Notes: a model not told the origin generated them from the letters alone. Counted from the stretch's first letter, positions 9,707-21,016 are shown. The stretch is 64,000 bases of DNA from Candida dubliniensis CD36 (GCF_000026945.1 NC_012862.1:310001-374000); one strand, 5' to 3'. Made by a program: numbers and translations.

Positions 9707-12700
9707 TTATTTGGAATCATATAATAATTGTCTTAAATCAATAGTCAATTTTCTAACAACTCTTTTTTTATCATCTAAACCAGGTAATAAATCATTCAAT
9801 AATTTTGATTTATTAATAATATCATCAAATTTTTCAATTATTAATTTCAAATTTTTTAAACTTAATATTTTGATATCAATATTTGATGAATTGGATTTGG
9901 ATTTGGATTTTCTATTGGTAGTGGTGGTAGTGATTAATTTAATTAAAATTGGTATTAATTCAATAATATTGTCTTTAGTTAATAATGATAAATTTGTATT
10001 ATTGATATCTTTCTCTTTTTCTTTTTCTTCTTTTTCTTCTTCTTTTAAAATTATATTTAATATTATTAATGATGCCAATAAATTGGAATTTGAATTTGAA
10101 TCTATAGGGATTTTAATTAATGAATATAATGTAATTGGTAAAATTTCTGATAATTGATTAATTAAAATATTATTATTACCATTTATAGATAAATTTTCAA
10201 TAATTAATGATAATGAATTAAATTTTAAATTAAAATCATTATCAGTACCAAAATTATTGGAATCATCATTATTAATTAAATATGGTAAAATAATGACAAA
10301 TATATGTTGTTTATACAATGATTTAATTTGTAAATTTTTAACTTTTGAAATCAATTGATTTGAAGATTTTAAATCATTACTACTAGTATCAACACTATTG
10401 GTGGTGGTGGTGGTGGTCGTCGTCGTCGTCGTCGTGCTGGTGATTTTTTCATTGGTGAAAATTTTTAAATCAATAAATAAAATTTGTAATGATTTACCAA
10501 TTAATTGTTTAAATTTATAATTTTTAGTGATAACAAATAATTCAAGTAATTGATTCAAATAATTAATTCCTAATTTATCAAGTTTAATAATTAATCCTTT
10601 TAATATCCATATAAATATTTCAAATGAAATAAAATCTTTTTCAGTAATTGGAAATTCTTTATGATTAAATTCTTCTAATAATTTCAATTTCAATATTGAT
10701 TCAATAATATCAATATCAACATTTTTGATAAATTTATTAATCAATAAACATAATGTTTGTAAATATTGTAATCGTAAATATTCATCTTTACTACCAATTT
10801 TATAAATCAAATTTATCACTAATTCAATCACTTGTTGATCAATATTGGTTTTGAAAACACAAGATTTATCAATTGAACTTAAAATTTTATTATAAATATT
10901 GATATAATTAGTTGGTTCAATTAATAAATTCAGAGGATATTTAAATGGTCCTAGTCCATAATTTTCATTTGTTTGGTCATTATTGGTAATAAATGCTTGA
11001 TTCAATTGATCCAAAATCTCTTGATGTTTAGATACATCAATGAATTTTATAATTAATCCTAATAAATCTCCAACAATTTCAAATAATTCATAATTATCAC
11101 TTTTATAATCATTATCATCAAAAAAAGACTTCTTCACTGGTAAAATGATCAACAAATTTTCCATAAATTTTGGTATAAAATGTTTATACCATGAATTAGT
11201 TAAAAATTGTTGAATTGATTCAATTTTTTTTATTGATTCAATAAATAAATTAATAATGAGTTTATATAATTGTAAATTATCATTAGATTGATTATTAATT
11301 ATTAATGATAATTTATTTAATAATCTAATGGAAATAACTTCAAGAATTTGATAATTAATACATAAATCACCAACAATTTCTAATTGAAATTGGAAAGTCT
11401 CAATATCAATCTCAGTATCATCGTTGTTTAATAATTGATTTAATATTGGATTAATAATAAATTCAATTGTCATTGAAGTTATTTGACTATCTTGTGAAAC
11501 TTCAATTAATCCATTAATAATTTCTTGTAAAATAACATCCTTCTTCTTTCCTGCTGATGATGATGATGATGATGTTGTTGTTGTTGTTCCTAACAAGAAA
11601 AAATCTTTGAAATAATTCCCTAATATCAATTCAAGTTCATTAATATTTAAAAATCCCGGTAATTTAATTAATTTAATTAATTGTTGAATAATTTTACATT
11701 TTAATGTTTTCTCTAAATTTGAAGTAATATTCAATAATTGTCCTAAAAATATTAAAATATAATCTTTATAATCCAATAAATGACAATTAGTTGTTGTTGG
11801 TTTTAAAACTTGATAAGCAGTTAATACAAATCCAATACTATCAATTAAATCACGTTGTTTAGCTATATTCAATGAAATATCATCATTAGTATCAATTTCT
11901 TGTTTTTGATTTGGTTCTTCCTTTTTATCAATATTTAAAAATTTCCCCCATACTTGATATTGAAATAAAAAATCAACAATATAATTCAAATTTTCAATAG
12001 AAGTTGAACCTAAAGAACTTAATATTAAACTTGATTTAATTGATTTTTCTTTAATAATTTCTAAATTTGGTTTTAATTCTTCAACCACAGTATGTAACAT
12101 GATTTCTGGTTGAGGTAATTTCATAATCAATTGATTAAGTATAACTAAAGTTAACACTAATGGTTTAAATTCATCATTATCATCAATTTCATCATAATCT
12201 AATGCCACAATGGTATTATTAGTGGGATTAAAATTACTCCGAATATCATTATGTAAAATTTCAAATTTTAATGCATTCCAAATTGTCATCCAATATTGTT
12301 CAATAATTGTCGGATCATTATTAGAATAATTTTCAATACATAATTGCAAAGTTTTTAAAGTATCATTTCTAATGGTTGGATTAGTTGATGTTAATTTTTC
12401 AATTAAATTGGGGAATGCCTCAGAAGCAAATTTACTTTGAGATGCAATAGTTTTTCTTAATGCTACTTTTAATTGTTCTGAAGTGATTTTATAAGGATCA
12501 TTACTTGGTGGTTTAAATGAAATTGGGAAATAACAAAAACAAATATCAAATAAATCGGTTATAAATTGTTGATGTAATTCATTATTATCAACCAAAAATT
12601 GGAAATTCTCATTGATTTTACTATTCAATTCAAATGATAATAATAAATTTCTAGGATCTTTTTCCCCAGATGCAATATGAATAAATGTTTTTATATATAA

Positions 12701-13222
12701 ATTTGTTAATTGAATAGAAGATTTTAAATATTGATTAAATTGATTTAATAAATTCAATAAGATTTGGAAAGTTTCAAATCGGATTTTTGCTAAATTCTTT
12801 TTAGGATCATAATTCTTATATAAATTTTGTAAAATTTTTTCAATATTTGTATCAGCAAGGAAATTTTTTTTACAAATTAATGAATTAATCCCCATTAATG
12901 AATATTGTAAACATATTTGATCATTATCAATTAATTTGTTTAATAAAAATTCCATTAATACATTAATATCTTGTTTAGTTAATTTTGAATCCGATAAGGA
13001 AATAATCGTCTTGGATAAACATTCAATACTTTTACTACGAATTAAATCTTTATCAGAAGTTAATGAAGGTCCTAAATGTTGAATGAATTGTAATAATGAT
13101 AATTCATCATTGGTAATCAAATTGGATAATTCAAAAATATAATTTGATACCGCTTCTTCATCATTCCCTGAAGAAGCAGCAATATACTGATTGATTAATA
13201 TAGGTATATTATGTTCCACCAT
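9707..13222 (-). CDS. MET18: Met18/Mms19, cytosolic Fe-S targeting HEAT-repeat scaffold
   Basis: This 1171-residue protein fits Met18/Mms19, the scaffold of the cytosolic iron-sulfur assembly targeting complex that hands clusters to DNA polymerases, helicases such as Rad3, and other enzymes. It is HEAT-like throughout. The N-terminal Mms19 region starts VEHNIPILINQYIAA, with LIRSKSIECLSKTI further on. The C-terminus ends LLPGLDDKKRVVRKLTIDLR, the conserved Mms19 tail. I chose the ATG at 13222. The frame stays open 165 bp further, to an ATG at 13387, but that stretch is Phe/Asn-rich and translated from the poly-A/T leader. Low-complexity inserts include a Thr run near 10407-10440 (mostly ACG/ACC codons) and a Lys/Glu run. 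Confidence 0.9.
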   Translation of the reverse strand: MVEHNIPILINQYIAASSGNDEEAVSNYIFELSNLITNDELSLLQFIQHLGPSLTSDKDLIRSKSIECLSKTIISLSDSKLTKQDINVLMEFLLNKLIDNDQICLQYSLMGINSLICKKNFLADTNIEKILQNLYKNYDPKKNLAKIRFETFQILLNLLNQFNQYLKSSIQLTNLYIKTFIHIASGEKDPRNLLLSFELNSKINENFQFLVDNNELHQQFITDLFDICFCYFPISFKPPSNDPYKITSEQLKVALRKTIASQSKFASEAFPNLIEKLTSTNPTIRNDTLKTLQLCIENYSNNDPTIIEQYWMTIWNALKFEILHNDIRSNFNPTNNTIVALDYDEIDDNDEFKPLVLTLVILNQLIMKLPQPEIMLHTVVEELKPNLEIIKEKSIKSSLILSSLGSTSIENLNYIVDFLFQYQVWGKFLNIDKKEEPNQKQEIDTNDDISLNIAKQRDLIDSIGFVLTAYQVLKPTTTNCHLLDYKDYILIFLGQLLNITSNLEKTLKCKIIQQLIKLIKLPGFLNINELELILGNYFKDFFLLGTTTTTSSSSSSAGKKKDVILQEIINGLIEVSQDSQITSMTIEFIINPILNQLLNNDDTEIDIETFQFQLEIVGDLCINYQILEVISIRLLNKLSLIINNQSNDNLQLYKLIINLFIESIKKIESIQQFLTNSWYKHFIPKFMENLLIILPVKKSFFDDNDYKSDNYELFEIVGDLLGLIIKFIDVSKHQEILDQLNQAFITNNDQTNENYGLGPFKYPLNLLIEPTNYINIYNKILSSIDKSCVFKTNIDQQVIELVINLIYKIGSKDEYLRLQYLQTLCLLINKFIKNVDIDIIESILKLKLLEEFNHKEFPITEKDFISFEIFIWILKGLIIKLDKLGINYLNQLLELFVITKNYKFKQLIGKSLQILFIDLKIFTNEKITSTTTTTTTTTTTTNSVDTSSNDLKSSNQLISKVKNLQIKSLYKQHIFVIILPYLINNDDSNNFGTDNDFNLKFNSLSLIIENLSINGNNNILINQLSEILPITLYSLIKIPIDSNSNSNLLASLIILNIILKEEEKEEKEKEKDINNTNLSLLTKDNIIELIPILIKLITTTTTNRKSKSKSNSSNIDIKILSLKNLKLIIEKFDDIINKSKLLNDLLPGLDDKKRVVRKLTIDLRQLLYDSK

Positions 13223-13688
13223 TGGTATGAGTGTTTGGTGGTGTGTGTTGATCTTGTTGTTGTTGGCGTTTTCCAAGAAGAAATAAAAATTTTCATTGAT
13301 AAAGGAGAAAGAGGGAGAGCAAGAAAAAAAAAAAAAAAAACCGAAATTCAGGGAAAAGCTATCAAATATGTTGCAAATCTCACCCAAAAAGAATCTTCTA
13401 CAGGATCTATAGTCTACAACAAATCAAATCAATGATTGATCAATACAGAATCGTAATCCAAAGATCTATGACTGATTATCGCTAACTATTCTTTTTGCAA
13501 AAATAAGAGTTTTAATTGAAGTTTGATATTGGTTGATTTTTGAAACTAAGGATTGTCCAAACTTACAACCAATCACATTCACATTTATCACAAATCTTAC
13601 AATTCTATCAGTAAACCATCTTTCATTCATTTTCAGTATACGTATGTAATAAATACATTATATAAAGGATTAGTTTATATATATACAA
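13223..13688. promoter_or_regulatory. MET18 promoter / FOX3 downstream region
   Basis: This 466 bp stretch contains the MET18 5' leader, with a 17-nt A tract near 13325, and the FOX3 3' end. No additional gene is seen. Confidence 0.4.
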
Positions 13689-14921
13689 TTATTCTCTGAC
13701 CAAAACAGAAGCAGCACCCATACCAGTACCAATACACATAGAAGTCACACCAAATTGACCTGGTTTTAATAATCTCAAAATAGTAGCATATTGTCTAGCA
13801 CCAGTACAACCAAGAGGATGACCTAAGGCAATAGCACCCCCATTAAGATTGACTTTTTCTCTTGGAATATTACAACTTTCAATTGAGTACAAACATTGAC
13901 CAGCAAATGCTTCGTTGATTTCATAAATATCAATATCGCTCACTGATAATCCAGTTTGTTTCAAAACTTTTGGAATGGCAACAGCTGGACCAATACCCAT
14001 AATTTCTGGTGGGACACCAGCAACACCACAAGAAATGTATTTAGCCAATGGTTTGAATCCGTTCTTTTCAGCAAAGGAACGTTTCATCAATAATACCAAA
14101 GCAGCACCATCGGAAACTTGTGAAGAATTACCAGCTGAAGATACACCATCAGCTTTAAAAGCTGGTTTAATTTTAGCCAATTTTTCTTTAGTCACACCTG
14201 GTCTAATACCTTCATCTTTACTAATAACAACCAATTTTTCTTTTGGTTCAGCATCTTCATCTTCATCTTCGTCTTCATCTTCAGCATCTTCATCTTCTTG
14301 GAAAACTTCGATTGGTAAAATTTCATCATCAAATTTACCTTCTTTTTGAGCCTTTTCAGCTTTTTGATAAGATTCAGCAGCAAATTCATCTTGAACATCT
14401 CTTGGAATATTGAATTTGGCACAAACATTTTCATTAGTAATACCCATTGGAATACCATTTTTAACAAATTCTGGATCTTTTTCATAAGCAGGGTCAATAG
14501 CAATCAAAGCTTCTGGACCATAATTTTTTGTCATACTTTCAACCCCACCAGCTAAACCACATTCGATTTCACCAGTCTTGATTTTGTTGGCAACTTGAGA
14601 AATGGCCATTAATCCCGATGAACATTGTCTGTTAAGAGCAACAAATGGAACTGAATAAGGTAATCCAGCAGATAATAATGCCCCTCTATGTTCAAAATCA
14701 CCAGCTCTTCTATTTAAAACATTACCAATGGCAGCATCTTGAATGATTTTAGGGTCAACTCCAGTTTTCTTAACAAATTCTTCAGTCAATTTTTTCAAAA
14801 TGAAATCAGATCCAACATCTTTGAATCCACCTCTTCCACCTTTGGTTAAAGCGGTTCTATAAGCTGCAACGACAACGACATCGTCAGGATTTTTTTTCAA
14901 GTATTGTTGTTTAGATGACAT
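13689..14921 (-). CDS. FOX3: 3-ketoacyl-CoA thiolase (β-oxidation)
   Basis: This 410-residue thiolase performs the last step of fatty-acid β-oxidation, releasing acetyl-CoA. The nucleophilic Cys100 is in NRQCSSG, His368 in GGAIALGHPLGCTGARQ, and the second active Cys396 in SMCIGTGMG. The family segments PMGITNENV and VPPEIMGIGPA are intact. Two things are odd. First, residues 209-225 are an almost pure Asp/Glu run, coded by a GAT/GAA repeat, in the loop where yeast Pot1 is much shorter. Second, the N-terminus (MSSKQQYLKKNPDD) shows no clear PTS2 and the C-terminus no PTS1, so peroxisomal import is not explained by the sequence. CCTCGG/CCGAGG elements lie about 530-600 bp upstream. Candida has several thiolases; the symbol follows synteny as I recall it. 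Confidence 0.9.
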   Translation of the reverse strand: MSSKQQYLKKNPDDVVVVAAYRTALTKGGRGGFKDVGSDFILKKLTEEFVKKTGVDPKIIQDAAIGNVLNRRAGDFEHRGALLSAGLPYSVPFVALNRQCSSGLMAISQVANKIKTGEIECGLAGGVESMTKNYGPEALIAIDPAYEKDPEFVKNGIPMGITNENVCAKFNIPRDVQDEFAAESYQKAEKAQKEGKFDDEILPIEVFQEDEDAEDEDEDEDEDAEPKEKLVVISKDEGIRPGVTKEKLAKIKPAFKADGVSSAGNSSQVSDGAALVLLMKRSFAEKNGFKPLAKYISCGVAGVPPEIMGIGPAVAIPKVLKQTGLSVSDIDIYEINEAFAGQCLYSIESCNIPREKVNLNGGAIALGHPLGCTGARQYATILRLLKPGQFGVTSMCIGTGMGAASVLVRE

Positions 14922-15452
14922 TTTTTAATAATTATGTAGTTATGAATTAAAAAATAGAAATGAATAAATAAATAATCTTAAGAAAAAAGGGATGAAATTT
15001 GTTGATAAATTTTTTTTTTTTGGGGTAAATAGTTTTAGTTTTTATATATATTTGAAAGTTGAAAGTTGATCAATCAAGCATTCTTTTATCTTCTGAAATT
15101 TTTGGGGTTTTTTTTTTTTATGGGGAAAGAGAAGTTATCGCACCAAAATTTGTTCCTGACCTTCGACGTAATTTTGGTACTAGTTGGTAGTAAAAAATAT
15201 CAATGTGGAAATGGAAAAATGGAGTTACACCTAGTATGTTAATTGTATGCAGGATAGCCGATGGCAAAGAGAATTGTACCTTCTCCCCTCCTCCTCCTAT
15301 AAAGTGTATGTTTGTTTCAAGAGAGATGACCTTCATCTATCGTTATTTATAAACCTTATTAAATACAATTGAGATTATTAGAGAACCAAACGGGAAAGTT
15401 TAATAGAAAAAAGTGGTTGAGTTTGAATGTGTGTGTCATGAAAGTATTATTT

Positions 15453-15521
15453 GGCCTCGGATTCTTATCTGTGTTTGATAGTATTTTTTTTTTTCCTTCA
15501 TCAATATTCTTCAAGCCGAGG
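15453..15521. promoter_or_regulatory. Pair of CCTCGG elements upstream of FOX3
   Basis: GGCCTCGGAT at 15453-15462 is identical to the element before POX18, and an inverted copy CCGAGG lies at 15516-15521. They lie about 530-600 bp from the FOX3 start. This is the Ctf1/FarA-type core; binding is inferred. Confidence 0.55.
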
Positions 15522-15911
15522 TTGTATTTATTTTTTTTTTTTTTGCGGAGATACAACAAGAAACACAGAGAGAGAGACCAAAGGCAATGAAAAACTGAAA
15601 TTCTACGATAGAGATTGTCTTTTTTTTTTTTTTGCTACCTTGTTGCTCCACTCAATCTTGTGAAATTAGTGGAGTAGGGATTATAATATATACTGTCCAT
15701 TATATGACTGATATTCCTATTTAGGAAGTCTAGGATTTACTAATATTTTCTCATTTATTCGCTGTTTTTCTTACTCAATCTTTTAATGAAATTGATTTTG
15801 CAACTTGTTTGATCTAATCACAGTTGTTTTTTGTAAGATTCAACTAACTATTAATGGTTTCTTGTAGTATGAGCATTTTTTGTATTTACTGTTTTGTTCT
15901 TTTAAAGTAGG

Positions 15912-15975
15912 CTTGAAAGGGTTTCCTTATGAACTTGACAACTTGTAGTAGAACGCTAATAAGGAAACCGTCAAG
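15912..15975. repeat. Interrupted 16-bp hairpin in gene-free DNA
   Basis: An 11-bp perfect stem (GGTTTCCTTAT at 15920-15930 with ATAAGGAAACC at 15959-15969) is extended by a 5-bp outer stem (CTTGA at 15912-15916 with TCAAG at 15971-15975) across a 3/1-nt internal loop. The terminal loop is 28 nt. This is the strongest hairpin I found in the window. Confidence 0.6.
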
Positions 15976-17740
15976 GGATTTCTTAATTGAAAGTTATCGC
16001 AAAGAAATGATTGTTGTTTCACTACATTCTTTATGTTTGTTCTATTCTACACGACTAATTATTGCATATTAAAAATTATTTTTATATATGTATTCTTTTT
16101 AGAACCATCTTTCAATAATATATTTATAATCCAGTTTAGTTTGTCTTCAAAGAGGGTAAAGAAACTAAACAAACTTTACACTCATTAAGATTTAAACTAA
16201 GTTTTATATAGTTTTTACAAAGAAATAACGAAACATTACCACCATTGGTAATTGTTCCCGTTAAAAAATTCGTAAAGCTTTCTAAAACATAGTTGGACCC
16301 TCTTTTAGTGACTAATATTAAGGTTGCAACAATTTCCGGGGTTTTTGTTATTGAGATTTCCCTGTCTACTTTTCTTTTAAATTAAATTCTTTTGAGTGTA
16401 TTGATTTGGTTAGTCTCTGAGTTGATAGATGTTTTCGGATTTTGTCATATTGTTAAACTTCTTGAATAGTATGTACTAATTCATTGGTGATAATGATATT
16501 TTTTGCCCACTAAATCTTTATTCTTGAAGAGTAGATCACATTGTTTTCCCTTGGCGGGCGAACGATGAATTTGCTATCCATTCTTTTATCCACCAATTCC
16601 TGAAACGACTATATAGAACAGATGATTAAAAAAGAATGGACATATATACACTACACCGAGAATGCTAAGAAAAGGGTGACTTAGCAATTCAATGCGGCAA
16701 AAGTATGACCTGCTGTTGTTGTTGTTGTTGTTAATTTGATCTCCAAAATTCTCTTATTAACTATGCAACACCTTAAATGCTGTGTGCGGGAATCTTGATT
16801 TACTTTGTCCCCCCATTCCCATTCCCATGTCTTTTAATTCCTCTTACTTTTACTGATTTAAAAAGATTTCAAGATTCCTTTGATAATAAGAATTATAAAA
16901 CAGTTGCTATAGATTTTTAATTTGAGTTAAATTACAATTATAAATTGTGGTGATATATTACTGTATCATCTCCAGTAGCGCACAAAGTAGAAAAAAAAAT
17001 ACACGTCTTTAATTTTTGTATGGAAACATTTGCCCTAAAAAAGAATAAATAATATCTCTATTTTATAATGAATGAATGGATTATTATCAAGTTATAAATG
17101 TATATATTACCAATTGCTTGTAAATAATACTTTCTATTTTATTTTGCTTAAATGTATTTTGTGGTTAACATTCCACATTTCAATAGGTTTATTATATTAT
17201 TAGCGAATGATATTTTTTTTTTTCAACAAACTTACTACTAACAACTAAACACGACCAAGAGAGAGAGAGTAGTAGTAATTAAACTAAGAATTAAAAAAAA
17301 AAATAATACATTACACGTATACACATAACAACAAACAAGAACACACGAGATTAGAAACCACACCTTAATAATAATAAACAATTTTCCTATTTTACTCTCT
17401 TTCTTTCTTTCTTTTTTTTTTTTTTTCTTTTTCCTCTTACTTCTTTCTTATTCATCTAAACTAATCCAACTTCTTCACTTTCATTAATATCCAAGTGTGG
17501 GATTTACTTGTTCTTTTTATCTTTTTCACGTCAACTTTAACAAAGATATCTTTCATTGGGTGCCTTTTTTTTTTTTTTTTTTTTTCAAGTTGATTTCTTT
17601 ATCCTCAATTTTTTAGACGAGAATTTAGACAAACCCATTCAACTTTTCCATTCATTTATTCATTTGTGAATTTCCTTCCTTGTCCTTCATTCGTTCGTTC
17701 GTTCGTTGAATATAAATAAATACTTTAACTATCGTTTAAA

Positions 17741-18387
<647 letters not shown>

Positions 18388-18574
18388 GTCTTACCTTTAA
18401 ACATACATATAAACAAAGAGGGAGGACAAAGATATACACTTTAAAGTCTTTCTTCCTACAAACCCAAATTTCAGTTCTTGATTTCAACATACAATGTGTG
18501 TATTTTTAAAACTAATACTAATAATAATAAATATCATGTACTCAAATGAGAGTCAGTAGGTCAGGTCATCTCTT

Positions 18575-19297
18575 CTATTTACTCCATACACTAACAGATC
18601 CATCTTCTTCACCGAAATATGCTTTATCAGCCATATTAGTAAATAATCCAGTTTCAACTACACCTACTAATAGTTTAATCTGTTCATGTAATTTCTCAAC
18701 CTTTTCGATTTCTATTTCACCAAAGTCTGCATCCAACAAAAAATTATTATTATCAGTAATTATAGGACCAGCTTTAGCTTTACCACCTTGTCTTAAATCG
18801 ACATTTTTAGCTGCCAATTTCTTAGACAATTCTTGAATGATTTTACTATATGAATTAGGAACAATTTCAATAGGTACACCTTGTCTCCACAATTGTCCCA
18901 ATTTATCAGATTTCTTTCTATAATCAGCAACAACAATAAATTTTTTAGCGGATGTCGCCACTAATTTTTCTTGAAATAAACAAGCACCACCACCTTTAAT
19001 TAAATTTAAGTGTGGATCAACCTCATCAGCTCCATCAAAGGCAATATCAATATCGGGGTATTGTTCAATGGTTCCTAATTTTAATCCATTATCAATAATT
19101 AATTGTTTTGATTGAAACCCCGTGGGGATACATATAAATGAATCCTTATTGGATAATTGTCCAATTCTTTCTGCTGCATAAATAACAGTAGATCCAGATC
19201 CAATACCAATGACTTTAGCATCTTTAGGGAAATTTTCATCAACAGCTTTATAAGCAGCTAATTTTTTGGCCGATTCAACTTTACTGGTAGAAGACAT
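18575..19297 (-). CDS. RKI1: Ribose-5-phosphate isomerase (RpiA type)
   Basis: This enzyme interconverts ribose 5-phosphate and ribulose 5-phosphate in the non-oxidative pentose phosphate pathway. Signatures are GIGSGST (phosphate-binding loop), FDGADEVD with the catalytic acid, [23 protein letters not shown] and [15 protein letters not shown] chose the ATG at 19297, which gives 240 residues starting MSSTSKVES and agrees with the cytosolic family. An in-frame ATG at 19366 would add 23 basic residues resembling a presequence. The gene is divergent from RPS7A and convergent with ARF3. Confidence 0.94.
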   Translation of the reverse strand: MSSTSKVESAKKLAAYKAVDENFPKDAKVIGIGSGSTVIYAAERIGQLSNKDSFICIPTGFQSKQLIIDNGLKLGTIEQYPDIDIAFDGADEVDPHLNLIKGGGACLFQEKLVATSAKKFIVVADYRKKSDKLGQLWRQGVPIEIVPNSYSKIIQELSKKLAAKNVDLRQGGKAKAGPIITDNNNFLLDADFGEIEIEKVEKLHEQIKLLVGVVETGLFTNMADKAYFGEEDGSVSVWSK

Positions 19298-19954
19298 GTT
19301 TCGTATAATTAATTGTGTAAATGTTATTTTATTGGTGATTTGATGATATAAATTTCTTTTGAACATACACACTAAGTGATGTTTATATGAAATCTTTCAA
19401 ATGCTTTTTTTTTTAAAAAAAAAGAACCTTTGGGAAGATAATTCTTTGGTTAAGGGGTTCGTTCGTTTTGATGTTTTAAATTTTTTTATTTTTTGTTTTT
19501 GCTGTGTGTTACTCCAGAAATGTGTGCATAATAGTAATAGTAATTTGTGACTAATAATAATATGAATCGCAGATGGGGTGTAACTACCCGGAAACATAGG
19601 AACATGAAAACCCCTTCGGCATGCATCGGAATTTTCTTTATCCAATCCCTTTATTTTTTTTTTTGGCCCGTTCGTTTATGTTAGGGCAATAGCCCTAATG
19701 CTCGTGTATTGAGTTTTATATATGCAGTTCTTATTTTCTTTATTTTGACAAACAATTTTTTTTTTTTCGCTCGCTGGTGTTGAAAAAAAAAATTGTTTTA
19801 CAGTTTACATTTCCCTAACCTGCAAAAAGTTCTCGTTTTTTTGTAGTGAGAGTTACTCGGTGACAATAGTGTACTTTACAGGGGAGTTCTTTTCTTTTTG
19901 AATACTAAATAACCAACCAACAGCAAACATCTAAGACAAGCTTAATCATTAATC
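19298..19954. promoter_or_regulatory. Divergent RKI1/RPS7A promoter region
   Basis: This 657 bp divergent promoter contains T tracts and the Tbf1-type palindrome at 19681-19698. I see no coding frame of interest. Confidence 0.6.
19681..19698. promoter_or_regulatory. Tbf1-type palindrome in the RPS7A promoter
   Basis: TTAGGG and CCCTAA half-sites form an 18-bp inverted repeat with a 6-nt centre (CAATAG), about 257 bp before the RPS7A ATG. In Candida, Tbf1 rather than Rap1 is the general ribosomal-protein gene activator and its reported motif has this palindromic form. Confidence 0.8.
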
Positions 19955-20515
19955 ATGTCCTCTAAGATCTTATCAGAAAACCCAACTGAATTGGAATTAA
20001 AAGTTGCTCAAGCTTTTGTTGATTTGGAATCTCAAGCTGATTTAAAAGCTGAATTGAGACCATTACAATTCAAATCTATCAAAGAAATTGATGTTAATGG
20101 AGGTAAAAAAGCTTTAGCTGTTTTCGTTCCACCACCAAGTTTACAAGCTTACAGAAAAGTTCAAACTAGATTAACTAGAGAATTAGAAAAAAAATTCCCT
20201 GATAGACATGTTGTCTTTTTAGCTGAAAGAAGAATTTTACCAAAACCAGCTAGAAAAGCTAGAAAACAACAAAAAAGACCAAGATCAAGAACTTTGACTG
20301 CTGTTCATGATAAAATTTTGGAAGATTTAGTTTTCCCAACTGAAATCATTGGTAAAAGAGTTAGATATTTGGTTGGTGGTAACAAAATCCAAAAAGTTTT
20401 GTTGGATTCTAAAGATTCAACTGCTGTTGATTACAAATTGGATTCTTTCCAACAATTATACTCAAAATTGACTGGTAAACAAGTTGTTTTTGAAATCCCA
20501 GGTGAATCTCATTAA
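19955..20515 (+). CDS. RPS7A: Ribosomal protein eS7 (Rps7)
   Basis: This 186-residue protein of the 40S subunit matches eS7 over its full length. Features include [54 protein letters not shown], a basic [20 protein letters not shown] segment and the closing [12 protein letters not shown]. Codon use is strongly biased to the preferred set (AGA, TTG, GGT, CCA), as expected of a very highly expressed gene. The yeast orthologues have introns, but no intron interrupts this frame. A Tbf1-type palindrome lies upstream. Confidence 0.97.
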   Translation: MSSKILSENPTELELKVAQAFVDLESQADLKAELRPLQFKSIKEIDVNGGKKALAVFVPPPSLQAYRKVQTRLTRELEKKFPDRHVVFLAERRILPKPARKARKQQKRPRSRTLTAVHDKILEDLVFPTEIIGKRVRYLVGGNKIQKVLLDSKDSTAVDYKLDSFQQLYSKLTGKQVVFEIPGESH

Positions 20516-20794
20516 ATTGGCTCCAAACTGAAAGAAAGAGAAACATAAAGTGGTTTCTCCCCATCCATTGACAAGAGTTGAACATTAATATATAGCATGT
20601 CTTTTCTTTTTTGGGGAGAGGGAAATTGTTGCAAACTGTTATTATATATATATTATAATATGTAAATTAGTATTTAGTGGACAATACCGTTGTCTCATAA
20701 TAATAAAACGAATATATAAAAAAAAAAATTGGATAACTAGTTTCACACATTATAAGCAAAAAGAATATATTTAATATTTATTTATGTATGTCAT

Positions 20795-21016
20795 CTATAT
20801 CTTTTTAACATAACTAGTTGGGAACATACCTGTTTGTCCATTAAGTTCTCCTTCTGTCCATCCACTGCCATCAGTATCATCTTGAACTAATACAATACGA
20901 TCACCAGCTCTGATGGATATTTCATCATCACCATCAGCAGTATAGTCATACAATGCTTCAAGGTATTGAACTTTTTTAGCTCCACGACGTGGTGCTACAC
21001 TGGGTCCCTTTTTCTT

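Larger units (their letters stand above)
14922..17740. other. 2.8 kb gene-free region between FOX3 and ARF3
   Basis: No frame here looks coding; the open frames are poly-Phe or Lys products of T and A tracts. Contents are CCTCGG elements at 15453-15521, several inverted repeats, T tracts near 15540 and 15625, and a pyrimidine-rich leader (17400-17600) before ARF3. The repeats are 15142-15150/15170-15178, 15646-15652/15668-15674, 15912-15975 and 16134-16142/16162-16170. A TTCG tetranucleotide repeat lies at about 17690-17706. An unrecognised non-coding RNA cannot be excluded. Confidence 0.5.

Noticed and set aside
13223..13387. N-terminal extension of MET18
   Set aside because: It encodes Phe/Asn-rich sequence from A/T tracts, while the family N-terminus begins at 13222.
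14192..14503. 103-codon Met/Leu/Lys frame inside FOX3
   Set aside because: It is a shadow of the thiolase in another frame, and its composition reflects the GAT/GAA repeat shifted by one base.
16134..16170. 9-bp inverted repeat GTTTAGTTT/AAACTAAAC
   Set aside because: It is AT-rich and at the frequency expected by chance in this composition.
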